From assembly GCF_001612635.1 (NCBI RefSeq), contig NZ_BDAV01000003.1, forward strand, positions 62,001 to 126,000: a DNA stretch of 64,000 nt. The letters are read 5' to 3'. The notes under the pieces are model-generated. The model saw nothing but the letters and a program-made list of their open reading frames with translations. It ran no database searches and was not told the DNA's origin. Shown here one piece after another: positions 56,529-64,000 of this stretch. The position numbers and the translations under genes were made by a program. The DNA comes from Nocardia africana NBRC 100379 (GTDB taxonomy: Bacteria > Actinomycetota > Actinomycetes > Mycobacteriales > Mycobacteriaceae). How positions within the stretch are numbered: position 1 is the first letter of the stretch; each line of letters starts with the position of its first letter.

Positions 56529-57661
56529 CCCAGGACTCGGTCGATCCATCGTTGCGGCGTGCTGATCTCGTCGGGACGGGGCAGGGTGTCGGCGTCGGTC
56601 CAGACGGTGTTGAACCGCTGCATGCCGACCTTGCCGACGACCTCGTCGACGAACGCCTTACCGCGCACGTACTGCGCGACCTTCGCGTCGACGCCGAGCA
56701 GGGCGCGCAACAGGCGCTGGACGGGGTTGGCCGGGCGCCGGCGTCGCTGATCGAAGGCCTCGCGGATCTGCGCGACGGTCGGAACCACGGCCGGGCCGAC
56801 GGCATCCATCACGTGATCGGCATGGCCCTCCAGCAAGGTGCCGAGCATGAGCAACCGATCCAGCGCCTCGCGCTGCGGCGGCGGCTGGGTGGCCCGCAGC
56901 AGGCCGAGGATGCCGCGATCGGCCGGATCGTCGCCGACCCCGTTGTCGCGCCGGCGGCGCAGCTCCTCCATCAGCCTGGTCAGTACCTCGTTCACCGATT
57001 CGTCGCCGACGGCGCCGAGGGTGTCGACGTTCTGCTTCATGTAGTCGCCGAGCCACGGCGCCGAGGAGAACTGCACCCGATGCGTCACCTCGTGCAAACA
57101 GACCCACAGCCGGAAATCGCTGGGCAGGACCCCGAGCGCGCGCTCCACGGCCATGATGTTGGGGGCGACCAGCAACAGGGTGCCGTCCGGCCCGCTGAAC
57201 GGATCGTATTGGCCGAGGATCGCCGTCGACAGGAAAGCCAGCATCGCCCCGGCCTGAACCCCGGCCGGTTTCCCGGCGAAGCGGCCGCGGTCGTCGTCGG
57301 CGGTTCCGGTGAGTTCGGACATGGATTCGGCGGCCGCGCGGATCCAGCCGCGGCGATCGACGATGGTGGCCTGCGGGACGGGCTGGTCGTCGAGGAGCAG
57401 ACTCACCTCGCGCACCGGGCCCTCGGCGCGCACGGACGCCTCGGACAGTTCCTGGACGACCTGTTCGGCCGAATACCGCGTGGTGCGGGGACCGGACGGC
57501 ACGACGGCGCTACCCGCGCGTGCGGCGAGCCGCCAATCGACCGAGCCGGCCAGCACCGAGCGCTTCGCGGCCGGGTTCTTCGCCAGGTCCGTGGGTTCGC
57601 GACCGGCGACCACCGCCTCGTCGGCGGTACGGCCATCGGCGGGGTCACCGGATCCGGTCAT
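56525..57661 (-). CDS. Zinc-dependent metalloprotease (DUF2342 / coenzyme F420-biosynthesis-associated-like)
   Basis: A 378-residue member of the DUF2342 family. The zincin signature is WVCLHEVTHRVQFSSAPWL, with a glutamate further down in LLEGHADHVMDAVG that could be the third ligand. The N-terminal part (PAAKRSVLAGSVDWRLAARAGSAV) is also typical. ATG 57661 follows GGTGG; ATG 57685 would overlap the dacB stop by 10 nt. No signal peptide is present, so it is probably cytoplasmic. Its place between dacB and tilS is conserved (Rv3626c). Substrates are unknown. Confidence 0.9.
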   Translation of the reverse strand: MTGSGDPADGRTADEAVVAGREPTDLAKNPAAKRSVLAGSVDWRLAARAGSAVVPSGPRTTRYSAEQVVQELSEASVRAEGPVREVSLLLDDQPVPQATIVDRRGWIRAAAESMSELTGTADDDRGRFAGKPAGVQAGAMLAFLSTAILGQYDPFSGPDGTLLLVAPNIMAVERALGVLPSDFRLWVCLHEVTHRVQFSSAPWLGDYMKQNVDTLGAVGDESVNEVLTRLMEELRRRRDNGVGDDPADRGILGLLRATQPPPQREALDRLLMLGTLLEGHADHVMDAVGPAVVPTVAQIREAFDQRRRRPANPVQRLLRALLGVDAKVAQYVRGKAFVDEVVGKVGMQRFNTVWTDADTLPRPDEISTPQRWIDRVLG

Positions 57662-57675
57662 CGCATTTCCACCCG

Positions 57676-59157
57676 TCAGGAGCATCCACAGTTGCGAAGC
57701 GTGGTGGCGACGGCGTCCAGTGCCGGGCGGCTGGCCTCGGGGGGCCGGTCGTTCGACATCAGCGCGAAGGTCATGACTCGCCCGTCGCGATCCAACACAT
57801 ATCCAGCCAACGCGCTCGACACGGACAGAGTTCCGGTCTTGGCGCGCACCCAGCCCGCACCGGCGCGTTGGGGCCCGCCGTCGACGAACCGCACGGACAG
57901 CGATCCGGTCCCGCCGGCGACCGGCAGATAGTCCAGCAGCGGCGCCAGCGGAGAGGCGACCGCGGCGCTGTCACCGGTGTTCACCACCGGGGGCGCGGAG
58001 GTGCCGGCCGGATCCGCACCGCCCGGCTGCGCGGACGCGGCCGACTCGGCGATGATCCGGTCGAGCAGTCGTGCCGGAACCCGGTCGTCGGTGGACAGGC
58101 CGCTGTTGTCGATCTGGGTGACGCCCGCGGTGTCGAAACCCGCCGCCTTCAACGCCGTCAGGGTGGCGGAGGCGGCACCGGCGAACGACTGCTCGCCACC
58201 GGTCGCCGCGGCGATCTCCCGGCCGATCGTCTCGGCGAGCACATCGTCGGAGTGAATCATCATGTCCCGCAAGCGGTCCCGCAACTGCGCGGATTCCACG
58301 TGAGCCAGTTCGGCGGCTCCGGGCGCGGCCCTGCCCGGCCGGACCTTCGCGGGGTCGGCGCCCAGCTCCAGCGCGAGGCGGCGACCCGCGTCCAATGCGG
58401 GTGTGGCCGAGCGCGGCGAATATTCGACCAGCGGGTCGAGACGGCCGCCGTCGATCATCACCGGTTCGATCGGCGCCCACGAACCGCCCGCGATATCGGC
58501 CGGATCCCAGCCGGCCGGCGAGGTCGGGCCCGAGTACAGCGAGGTGTCGACCACGACCGTGTCAACCGGATGGCCGGCGGCACGAATCTGCGCCACCAGA
58601 TCCGACACCTTCGGCCCGTTCGGGTAGTACCCCTTGCCGTCGGCCTGCGCGGTGAGGGTCGGATCACCGGCGCCGACCAGCACCACCTCACCGGGCGCCG
58701 AACCGGCCACCACCCGCGTGGTGAGCCGATGGTCCGGCGGCAGGACCAGCAGGGCCGCCGCCGCGGTCATGACCTTCAGGGTGGACGCCGGGATCATCGG
58801 CTTGTCCGGATCGGCGCTCCACAGCATGGTGCGCGTATCGGGGTCGGAGATCGATCCGGCGAAATTGCCCAGGTCCGGACTGGTCGCCACCTGGGCCAGA
58901 GCGTTCGCCAGGCCCTGGCGGCTGGGTTCGGGGGCACTCACCGAGGCGGGATTCAGCTGCGGAAAGGGCTTCACGGGGGCCGGGGGTGCGGCTATCGTCA
59001 AACCCCCGTGCCGGAATTCGTCGGTCCAGGGCCGCACCGTCACCAGGGCGACCGTGGCCACGACAACGGCGACAACGGTTGCGACCAGCACCGCGACCCA
59101 CATATTGCGGCGGCGGCGAGCGGCCAGCCCACCGATGTTCTTACCTCGACCTACCAC
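57676..59157 (-). CDS. dacB: D-alanyl-D-alanine carboxypeptidase/endopeptidase (PBP4 type, DacB)
   Basis: A cell-wall peptidase of family S13. The 493-residue protein has a basic N terminus, a membrane segment at about 19-42, and the penicillin-binding motifs Ser125-x-x-Lys128 (PASTLKVM), a second motif Ser303-Asp-Asp305 (IHSDDVLAE) where SxN is expected, and Lys440-Thr-Gly (AKTGTLS). It ends in CGCS like the mycobacterial homologue. GTG 59157 is used. It starts the operon dacB-protease-tilS-hpt, divergent from ppa. The Asn-to-Asp change could alter activity. Orthologue of Rv3627c. Confidence 0.95.
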   Translation of the reverse strand: MVGRGKNIGGLAARRRRNMWVAVLVATVVAVVVATVALVTVRPWTDEFRHGGLTIAAPPAPVKPFPQLNPASVSAPEPSRQGLANALAQVATSPDLGNFAGSISDPDTRTMLWSADPDKPMIPASTLKVMTAAAALLVLPPDHRLTTRVVAGSAPGEVVLVGAGDPTLTAQADGKGYYPNGPKVSDLVAQIRAAGHPVDTVVVDTSLYSGPTSPAGWDPADIAGGSWAPIEPVMIDGGRLDPLVEYSPRSATPALDAGRRLALELGADPAKVRPGRAAPGAAELAHVESAQLRDRLRDMMIHSDDVLAETIGREIAAATGGEQSFAGAASATLTALKAAGFDTAGVTQIDNSGLSTDDRVPARLLDRIIAESAASAQPGGADPAGTSAPPVVNTGDSAAVASPLAPLLDYLPVAGGTGSLSVRFVDGGPQRAGAGWVRAKTGTLSVSSALAGYVLDRDGRVMTFALMSNDRPPEASRPALDAVATTLRNCGCS

Positions 59158-59368
59158 GTGACAGCTGTCTCCCTATTCACCCGTGTGAGGCGGACGCTCC
59201 CTGCCGCACCCATGCGCGCATCGACCACACTATCCTCACCTCGCCGGCGTTCCACCGAACGAGCTGGCGAGTCGGCAACCCACCGAACCGGTCGGCGAGC
59301 CGGCCGCGGCACACGCCGGCGTGCAGCCGTACCGCATCAACGCATACGCATCGGACGAAGGAGATGAC

Positions 59369-59860
59369 GTGGAGTTCGACGTCACCATCGAGATCCCCAA
59401 GGGGCAGCGCAACAAGTACGAGGTCGACCACGAGACGGGTCGGGTGCGGCTGGACCGCTACCTCTACACCCCGATGGTCTACCCGGCCGACTACGGCTAC
59501 ATCGAGAACACGCTGGGCTCCGACGGCGACCCACTGGACTGCCTGGTGCTGCTGCCCGAGTCGGTGTTCCCCGGCGTGATCGTCGAGGCCCGCCCGGTGG
59601 GTGTGCTGCTGATGAGCGACGAGGCCGGCGGCGACGAGAAGGTCGTCGCGGTTCCGGCCGGTGACAAGCGCTGGGATCACATCCAGGACGTCGACGACAT
59701 CCCGGAATTCGAGCGCAAGGCCATCGAGCACTTCTTCGAGCACTACAAGGACCTCGAGCCCGGCAAGTGGGTCAAGGTCGACGGCTGGGACGGCCGGGCC
59801 AAGGCCGAGACCCTTGCCACCGAGGCGTTCGAGCGGCTGCGGGAGCAGGGCGGGCACTGA
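59369..59860 (+). CDS. ppa: Inorganic pyrophosphatase
   Basis: Hydrolyses pyrophosphate to drive biosynthesis. The 163-residue family I enzyme starts [20 protein letters not shown], has the signature GDGDP-like [12 protein letters not shown] and the metal-binding aspartates in [20 protein letters not shown] 59369 is chosen for AAGGAG at normal spacing and alignment with M. tuberculosis Ppa (162 residues); an in-frame start at 59321 adds an unconserved N terminus. A possible -10 TATCCT lies at 59231-59236. It is divergent from dacB. Confidence 0.97.
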   Translation: MEFDVTIEIPKGQRNKYEVDHETGRVRLDRYLYTPMVYPADYGYIENTLGSDGDPLDCLVLLPESVFPGVIVEARPVGVLLMSDEAGGDEKVVAVPAGDKRWDHIQDVDDIPEFERKAIEHFFEHYKDLEPGKWVKVDGWDGRAKAETLATEAFERLREQGGH

Positions 59861-59868
59861 GTGCCGGT

Positions 59869-59910
59869 CGACGGCGCTCGCGGGCGTATGCGTCCCGCCG
59901 AGCGCCGTCG
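59869..59910. terminator. Bidirectional terminator between ppa and the crotonase gene
   Basis: A perfect 12-bp stem (59869-59880 with 59899-59910), with further pairing in the loop, fills the gap between two convergent genes. Confidence 0.75.
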
Positions 59911-59923
59911 CGGATCCGCCGAG

Positions 59924-60745
59924 CTACTTGCCCCGGAAGTTCGGCTTGCGCTTCTCGAAGACGGCCTGGATCGCCTCGGTCAGATCCTCCGAGGGCAGGA
60001 AGGCCGCGTTCCACGTCGACACGTACCGCAGTCCATCGGCCACCTTGCCGGCCTTGGGCTGATCGAGCACGTCCTTGATGCCCTGCACGACCAGCGGCGG
60101 GTTCGCGGCGATCTCCTCGGCCAGCGTGTGCGCGGCGGCCAGAACCGCCTCCTGGTCCGGGTAGACGTCGTTGACGAGACCGATCTTCTCGGCGCGCGCG
60201 GCGTCGATGTCCTTGCCGGTGTAGGCGAGTTCGCGCACATGACCCTCGCCGATGATGCCCGGCAACCGGTGCAGCGACCCGATGTCGGCGACGATGGCGA
60301 CCTTGGCCTCGCGCAGGCTGAAGCTGGCCTCGGCGCTGGCCAGGCGGATATCCGCGGCGGCGATCAGATCGAGTCCGCCGCCTACGCACCAGCCGGAGAT
60401 CGCGGCGATCACGGGTTTGCGGCAGTCGGCGACCGCGGTCACCGAGGCCTGCATGCGCCGGATCTCGTAGAGGAAATCGGTGCGCGGTGCGGCCAGGGCC
60501 TTCTCGGCCAGCAGCGGACCGAAGGTCGGGCTCATCGCGGGCAGATCGAGACCGTAGGAGAAGTGCTTACCGGAACCGGTGAGCACGATCGCGCGGATCT
60601 CCGGGTCGGCGTCCAGCTCGCCGAAGATCAGCGGCAACTCACTCCAGAAATCCGGGCCCATGGCATTGCCCTTGCCGGGCCCGGTCAGCGTCACTCTCGC
60701 GACGTGACCGGTGCGCTCGACGTCGAAAGCCTTCCAATCACTCAT
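59924..60745 (-). CDS. Crotonase family protein (dienoyl-CoA isomerase-like)
   Basis: A 273-residue enoyl-CoA hydratase/isomerase. The oxyanion blocks are [12 protein letters not shown] and [20 protein letters not shown]. The stretch [20 protein letters not shown] places a glutamate and an aspartate as in delta3,5-delta2,4-dienoyl-CoA isomerase (ECH1), so that activity is more likely than simple hydration. This is inferred by motif position. ATG 60745 is the start. It lies convergent to ppa across a strong terminator and divergent to the flavin reductase, 83 nt apart. Confidence 0.9.
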   Translation of the reverse strand: MSDWKAFDVERTGHVARVTLTGPGKGNAMGPDFWSELPLIFGELDADPEIRAIVLTGSGKHFSYGLDLPAMSPTFGPLLAEKALAAPRTDFLYEIRRMQASVTAVADCRKPVIAAISGWCVGGGLDLIAAADIRLASAEASFSLREAKVAIVADIGSLHRLPGIIGEGHVRELAYTGKDIDAARAEKIGLVNDVYPDQEAVLAAAHTLAEEIAANPPLVVQGIKDVLDQPKAGKVADGLRYVSTWNAAFLPSEDLTEAIQAVFEKRKPNFRGK

Positions 60746-60816
60746 TCGGCCAGCGTATCGGGGCAGTTCGGCGGCACCGGGACAGCGGTCGGGATTGCGG
60801 GAGCGCGGGCAGGACG

Positions 60817-60822
60817 TAGGTT
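60817..60822 (+). promoter_or_regulatory. -10 element (TAGGTT) for the flavin reductase gene
   Basis: TAGGTT ends 6 nt before GTG 60829. The GGAGG between is too close to the start to act as a normal Shine-Dalgarno, so a leaderless mRNA is likely. Confidence 0.35.
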
Positions 60823-60828
60823 GGAGGC

Positions 60829-61395
60829 GTGAGCAGTTCCCAGCGACCCGACGCCGAGCTGGCCGATCTCGACCCTCAGGATCTCGAACCTCAGCACGAC
60901 GGCGTCACCGCCGCGCAGTACCGAGCGGCCATGCGCCACTATCCCGCCGGAGTGACGATCGTCACCCTGAGACGGCAGGAACGCCCGGTGGGTTTCACCG
61001 CCACCTCCTTCGCCTCGCTGTCGCTGGACCCGCCGTTGATCTCGTTCAACATCGCCCACACCTCCTCGTCCATCGACGCGATGACCGAGGCCGATTCGGT
61101 CGTCGTCCATTTCCTCGGCGACCATCAACAGCATCTGGCACAACGGTTTTCACGCGCCGCCGCAGAGCGTTTCGCCGACCGGGAATCGTGGTCGACGCTC
61201 GAGACGGGCGAGCCGGTGCTGCACGGCACCCCGATCTGGGTGCGCGCCACCGTGCACCGGTTGATCCCCATCGGCGACCACACCCTGGTGGTCGGGTTGG
61301 TCACCCGCGTGCACGACGACACCGGCGGTGAACCGATGCGCAACCCGCTGCTGTACTACAACGGCACCTATCATCGCCCAGCCGGATTGGACTGA
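60829..61395 (+). CDS. Flavin reductase domain protein (FMN-binding split barrel)
   Basis: A 188-residue protein of the flavin reductase family that supplies reduced flavin to monooxygenases or binds flavin itself. The fold begins at [19 protein letters not shown] (about 29) and has the FMN-contact block [38 protein letters not shown] and the late [14 protein letters not shown]. The first 27 residues are acidic ([15 protein letters not shown]). The partner oxygenase is not obvious in this window. GTG 60829 is the start. Confidence 0.9.
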   Translation: MSSSQRPDAELADLDPQDLEPQHDGVTAAQYRAAMRHYPAGVTIVTLRRQERPVGFTATSFASLSLDPPLISFNIAHTSSSIDAMTEADSVVVHFLGDHQQHLAQRFSRAAAERFADRESWSTLETGEPVLHGTPIWVRATVHRLIPIGDHTLVVGLVTRVHDDTGGEPMRNPLLYYNGTYHRPAGLD

Positions 61396-61467
61396 GCCAC
61401 AAGCGCTTTCACGCGACTCCCGATTCGCTGGGCGGCGCGGCGCGTTTGCCGCTCGCGAGGCCGGCGC

Positions 61468-61497
61468 TTGACAATGCCGGGCGAGTTCTGCCACTCT
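61468..61497 (+). promoter_or_regulatory. Promoter of the SAM-IV riboswitch transcript
   Basis: A perfect -35 TTGACA (61468-61473) is followed after 18 bp by CACTCT (61492-61497), a weak -10, just before the riboswitch P1 stem. Confidence 0.45.
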
Positions 61498-61503
61498 CGG
61501 CTC

Positions 61504-61620
61504 AGGTCACGAGTACCAGCGTCAAGCCCCGGCTAGCTGGTCGGCAACCCTCCTCCGCGGTGGGGTGCTCCGGGTGACGACCTGGCCGCTGCTCGACCGA
61601 GCACGGCAAGCGCGGACTCC
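61504..61620 (+). ncRNA. SAM-IV riboswitch
   Basis: The sequence follows the SAM-IV consensus closely: P1 formed by AGGTC (61504-61508) and GACCT (61579-61583), the core GTCAAGCCCCGGCTAGCTGG, then TCGGCAACCCTCC, CCGCGGTGGGGTGCTCCGGGTGA without a break, and the 3' hairpin plus GGCAAGCGCGGACTCC tail. SAM-IV elements bind S-adenosylmethionine and occur mainly in actinobacteria. It lies 46 nt before the start of a cysteine-desulfurase-like gene. Confidence 0.88.
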
Positions 61621-61657
61621 GATCACCCTCCACATCCGGAGTCCCTGAACAAAGGGA
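61614..61657 (+). promoter_or_regulatory. Expression platform: competing hairpins over the ribosome binding site
   Basis: Two hairpins share bases: GGACTCC/GGAGTCC (61614-61620 with 61638-61644) and TCCCT/AGGGA (61642-61646 with 61653-61657). The second covers AAAGGGA, the ribosome binding site of the following gene. Ligand-dependent choice between them would control translation. This is inferred from pairing. Confidence 0.5.
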
Positions 61658-61665
61658 TCGCCCCG

Positions 61666-63165
61666 ATGCGTACTGCTGTCTCGACAACTGCCGTAGCCAC
61701 CGCCGAAACCGTTGCCCCGCAGCAGGTTTGCTCGAACACAGGCTGCGCCGGCACCTTCTGCGCCTGCTCGGTATCGGACCGCGCCGACCATGCCACTCGC
61801 GCCTGCCGCACCGGCGAGCCGATCGCCCGCGTCTCCGGCTGCGATCTGCGAGTTCCCCTGGTACAGGGCGGTTTCCGCACCTACGCCAACTTCGACTACG
61901 CCGCCAGCGCCCCCGCGCTGGCCCAGGTCATCGACCGGGTGAACGAACTGCTCCCCTATTACGCCAGCGTGCACCGCGGCGCCGGATACGCCTCCCGCAT
62001 CAGCACCGATTGCTATGAGGCAGCGCGGATTTCGGTGGCCCGGGCGGTGAACTGCGCCGACGATCAGGTGGTGGTGTTCACTCGCAACACCACCGACTCG
62101 CTGAATCTGCTGGCCTGCTGCGTTCCCGGCGACACCGTGGTGCTCGACATCGAGCATCACGCGAACTTCCTGCCCTGGACGCGCCGCGGCCGCCGGGTGG
62201 TCCCCGCAGCCGAGACGATCACCGGGACGCTGCATCGGATCGAGGCCGAGTTGTGCGCGAAACCCGCTGCGCTGCTTGCTGTTACCGGTGCGTCGAATGT
62301 GACGGGTGAAGTGCTGCCGCTGGCGGAACTGACCGCGATCGCGCATCGTCACGGCGCCCGCATCCTGGTCGATGCCGCGCAGCTGGCCCCGCATCGTCGC
62401 ATCGACCTGCAGTCGTTCGCGGAATCCGGCGGAACCGGCATCGACTACCTGGCCTTCTCCGGCCACAAGCTGTACGCGCCCTTCGGCGCCGGGGTGCTGG
62501 TGGGTCGCCGGGACTGGCTGGACGCGGCGCCGCCGTATCTGGCCGGCGGCGGGGCGGTCACCGCCGTCACCACCGAGCAGGCGCACTGGGCGCCCGCACC
62601 GCAGCGGCACGAGGCGGGATCGCCGAACGTCCTGGGCGCGGCGGCGGTCGCGGCGGCCTGTGAGGCGTTGAGCGCCCTCGACGAACACGCCGTGGCCGAG
62701 CACGAACACCATCTGATCCGCCGCCTGCGCGACGGACTGACAACCGTTGCGGGCGTGCGGCAACTGCGCATCTTCGCCGACAGCGCCGACAGCGCCGACA
62801 GTGTGGGCATCGTGGCGTTCACCGTCGACGGGTTCGAGCCCGGCCGGATCGCGGCGTATCTGTCGGCCGAATACGGCATCGGCGTCCGCGACGGTCGATT
62901 CTGCGCTCATCCCCTGCTGCGACGGCTCGGCGTGGACGGCGCGGTCCGTGCCAGTGTCGGCCTCGGCACGTCGGCCGACGATGTCGATCGGCTGATCGAG
63001 GCCCTGAGCCGATTGGTTCGACACGGTGCGCAGTGGAACTACACGTGCACCGAAGGACAGTGGTCCCCCGCCCCGGAAACCCGGCCGGGGCTGACCGAGG
63101 CGGCGCGCGGGGCGACTCCGTGCGCCCAGGATTTCAGCGCCCAGGATTTCAGCGCCCGGGTATGA
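61666..63165 (+). CDS. Cysteine desulfurase-like PLP enzyme (aminotransferase class V) with a Cys-rich N terminus
   Basis: A 499-residue fold-type I PLP enzyme. The PLP lysine is Lys268 (LAFSGHKLYAPFGAG), and a persulfide-type cysteine is Cys414 in RDGRFCAHPLLRRLG, in the place of the SufS active cysteine, so release of sulfur from cysteine is plausible. The first 60 residues, outside the fold, carry seven cysteines (VCSNTGCAGTFCACS, RACRTGE, SGCDL) that could bind a metal or accept sulfur. The C terminus has a repeated AQDFS. ATG 61666 follows AAAGGGA. The upstream SAM-IV riboswitch implies a role linked to methionine or cysteine supply. It is not in a suf or isc cluster. Confidence 0.85.
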   Translation: MRTAVSTTAVATAETVAPQQVCSNTGCAGTFCACSVSDRADHATRACRTGEPIARVSGCDLRVPLVQGGFRTYANFDYAASAPALAQVIDRVNELLPYYASVHRGAGYASRISTDCYEAARISVARAVNCADDQVVVFTRNTTDSLNLLACCVPGDTVVLDIEHHANFLPWTRRGRRVVPAAETITGTLHRIEAELCAKPAALLAVTGASNVTGEVLPLAELTAIAHRHGARILVDAAQLAPHRRIDLQSFAESGGTGIDYLAFSGHKLYAPFGAGVLVGRRDWLDAAPPYLAGGGAVTAVTTEQAHWAPAPQRHEAGSPNVLGAAAVAAACEALSALDEHAVAEHEHHLIRRLRDGLTTVAGVRQLRIFADSADSADSVGIVAFTVDGFEPGRIAAYLSAEYGIGVRDGRFCAHPLLRRLGVDGAVRASVGLGTSADDVDRLIEALSRLVRHGAQWNYTCTEGQWSPAPETRPGLTEAARGATPCAQDFSAQDFSARV

Positions 63166-63181
63166 CGCGCCAGGGTCCGGC

Positions 63182-63382
63182 TCACGGCACCAGGTAGCGG
63201 GCAGCCAACTCCTCGACCAGCGGATCGCCGTCGGCGACGGAATCGAGGGCCTCGAGGTCGTTCTCGATGGCGATCTGGCGTGGGTCGTCCTGCTCGGCGT
63301 CCGGCGTACCGTCCTCGTTCAATTGGCGCACCATCTTCTGGCGCACCCGAGCCTTGAGCGAATCGGCTATCTCCTGGGTCAT
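63182..63382 (-). CDS. Small hypothetical protein
   Basis: A 66-residue acidic, helical protein (MTQEIADSLKARVRQKMVRQL at the start and VADGDPLVEELAARYLVP at the end). I do not recognise a family. It lies 17 nt downstream of the DUF2752 gene on the same strand, so the two are probably co-transcribed. ATG 63382 has GGAAG close upstream. The coding sense is supported by the normal GC-rich third positions and by position. Confidence 0.6.
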   Translation of the reverse strand: MTQEIADSLKARVRQKMVRQLNEDGTPDAEQDDPRQIAIENDLEALDSVADGDPLVEELAARYLVP

Positions 63383-63399
63383 ACTTCCAGCATGCCCGC

Positions 63400-63924
63400 C
63401 TAGACCGGGGCCAACCATGTACCCCAGGGGGTGTTGCGGGCGACGGTGAACACCACGAGCAGCCCGATCAACCACCATTGCGCCTGGCCACGAAGGGTGA
63501 AGGGAAAGGCGGCGTCGGCTCTGCCGCGCCATCGTCCCAGGGCCCACCGCCCCCACCACAGTGCGAGGGTGAGCAGCAGCGGAAGCACGAAGACGTTGCT
63601 GTGCAGCGCGTCGAGCACCCGGCCGTCGGTGAGATTGTGCACAGCGCGCAATCCGCCGCATCCCGGGCACCACCACCCGGTCAGCGCATGGAACGGACAT
63701 ACCCCGTACGCCCCCTGGCTGTGCGGATCGCGAAAGTGCAGCACCGTAGCCGCGGCGACCACCGCACCGGCCGCCAGCACCGGCCCGCCCTGAGCGCGCC
63801 ATCCGGTGCGCGGCACCGACCGTTCGCCGGGCAGCTCGCGCGCGATATCCACAGAGTTCACGGTAATCGGCGGGCGCGGTGAGCCGCCAGCGTCGGCGGG
63901 CTGCGGCGAGGAATCACCGGGCAC
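63400..63924 (-). CDS. DUF2752 membrane protein
   Basis: A 174-residue protein with three or four membrane segments. The family block CPFHALTGWWCPGCGGLRAVHNL, between the first and second segments, is unmistakable; its cysteines suggest metal or disulfide chemistry, but the function is not known. The first 45 residues are a Pro/Gly-rich cytoplasmic tail. GTG 63924 overlaps the 3' end of the upstream gene by 11 nt, which suggests translational coupling. Confidence 0.85.
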   Translation of the reverse strand: MPGDSSPQPADAGGSPRPPITVNSVDIARELPGERSVPRTGWRAQGGPVLAAGAVVAAATVLHFRDPHSQGAYGVCPFHALTGWWCPGCGGLRAVHNLTDGRVLDALHSNVFVLPLLLTLALWWGRWALGRWRGRADAAFPFTLRGQAQWWLIGLLVVFTVARNTPWGTWLAPV

Positions 63925-64000
63925 GCGTCGTCACCGGCGCGGTGAGGGTGCCGGCGAGCATGTCGATGACCTGATCCCAGGCCTCGCGGTCGTCGGCGGC
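63914..64000 (-). CDS. C-terminal fragment of an upstream gene, 5' part beyond the window
   Basis: An open frame enters from the right edge of the window and ends at TGA (63914-63916), giving 28 residues that end EAWDQVIDMLAGTLTAPVTT and ARAR-like basic residues. It overlaps the DUF2752 start. Too little is visible to name it. Confidence 0.5.
   Translation of the reverse strand, partial: AADDREAWDQVIDMLAGTLTAPVTTRAR

Overview
The window is about 64 kb of high-GC DNA from the chromosome of a mycolic-acid actinobacterium (order Mycobacteriales). Nocardia or a close relative is most likely. The evidence is the very high GC content, frequent GTG starts, several likely leaderless starts, and a gene order that matches Mycobacterium tuberculosis Rv3579c-Rv3628 in long blocks: mutY / canB / membrane protein / disA-radA-lpqE / carD-ispD-ispF-cysS-rlmB, then hydrolase / mhuD, clpC / lsr2 / lysS, coaX-panD-panC, folK-folB-folP-folE-ftsH, and hpt-tilS-protease-dacB / ppa. 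The genus is an inference; no rRNA, tRNA, CRISPR array, prophage or IS element is visible.

Layout. 1-4674: 3' part of a GH15 (trehalase-like) gene, then a three-gene metal ABC importer behind a Zur-like operator. 4708-15624: DNA repair, carbonic anhydrase, the c-di-AMP synthase DisA, RadA, LpqE, CarD, MEP-pathway IspD/IspF, CysRS and the rRNA methylase RlmB. 15633-25354: lipid and redox enzymes, the haem-degrading MhuD, an OsmC peroxidase, an ABC-2 exporter divergent from a NarL-type two-component pair, an F420-type oxidoreductase and a phytanoyl-CoA-type dioxygenase. 25493-34429: ClpC, a secreted lipase, an FHA-HTH protein, the nucleoid protein Lsr2, LysRS, a rhodanese-cysteine dioxygenase pair and CoaX. 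34451-44951: one leftward block for pantothenate and folate synthesis ending (5') at ftsH, with an AurF-type di-iron oxygenase inserted. 45263-54463: genus-variable genes (PH-like protein, DUF1266, DUF2277, PucR regulator, aldehyde dehydrogenase-SDR pair, amidase, LysR) where M. tuberculosis carries other genes. 54840-59860: hpt-tilS-protease-dacB and divergent ppa. 59924-64000: crotonase, flavin reductase, a SAM-IV riboswitch with a cysteine-desulfurase-like gene, and small membrane genes.

Sulfur metabolism has the clearest RNA-level regulation here. Cysteine dioxygenase plus rhodanese sit behind a 9-codon leader peptide (MSTQECCRG) with two adjacent Cys codons and overlapping hairpins, one of which reaches the dioxygenase Shine-Dalgarno. 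A PLP cysteine-desulfurase-like enzyme sits behind a SAM-IV riboswitch with a hairpin over its ribosome binding site. Other notable signals are a perfect KstR-type operator ahead of the secreted lipase, a dispersed intergenic repeat with a nested palindrome, altered motif residues in DisA (RHK for RHR) and DacB (SDD for SDN), and low-complexity N-terminal extensions on several otherwise standard enzymes.
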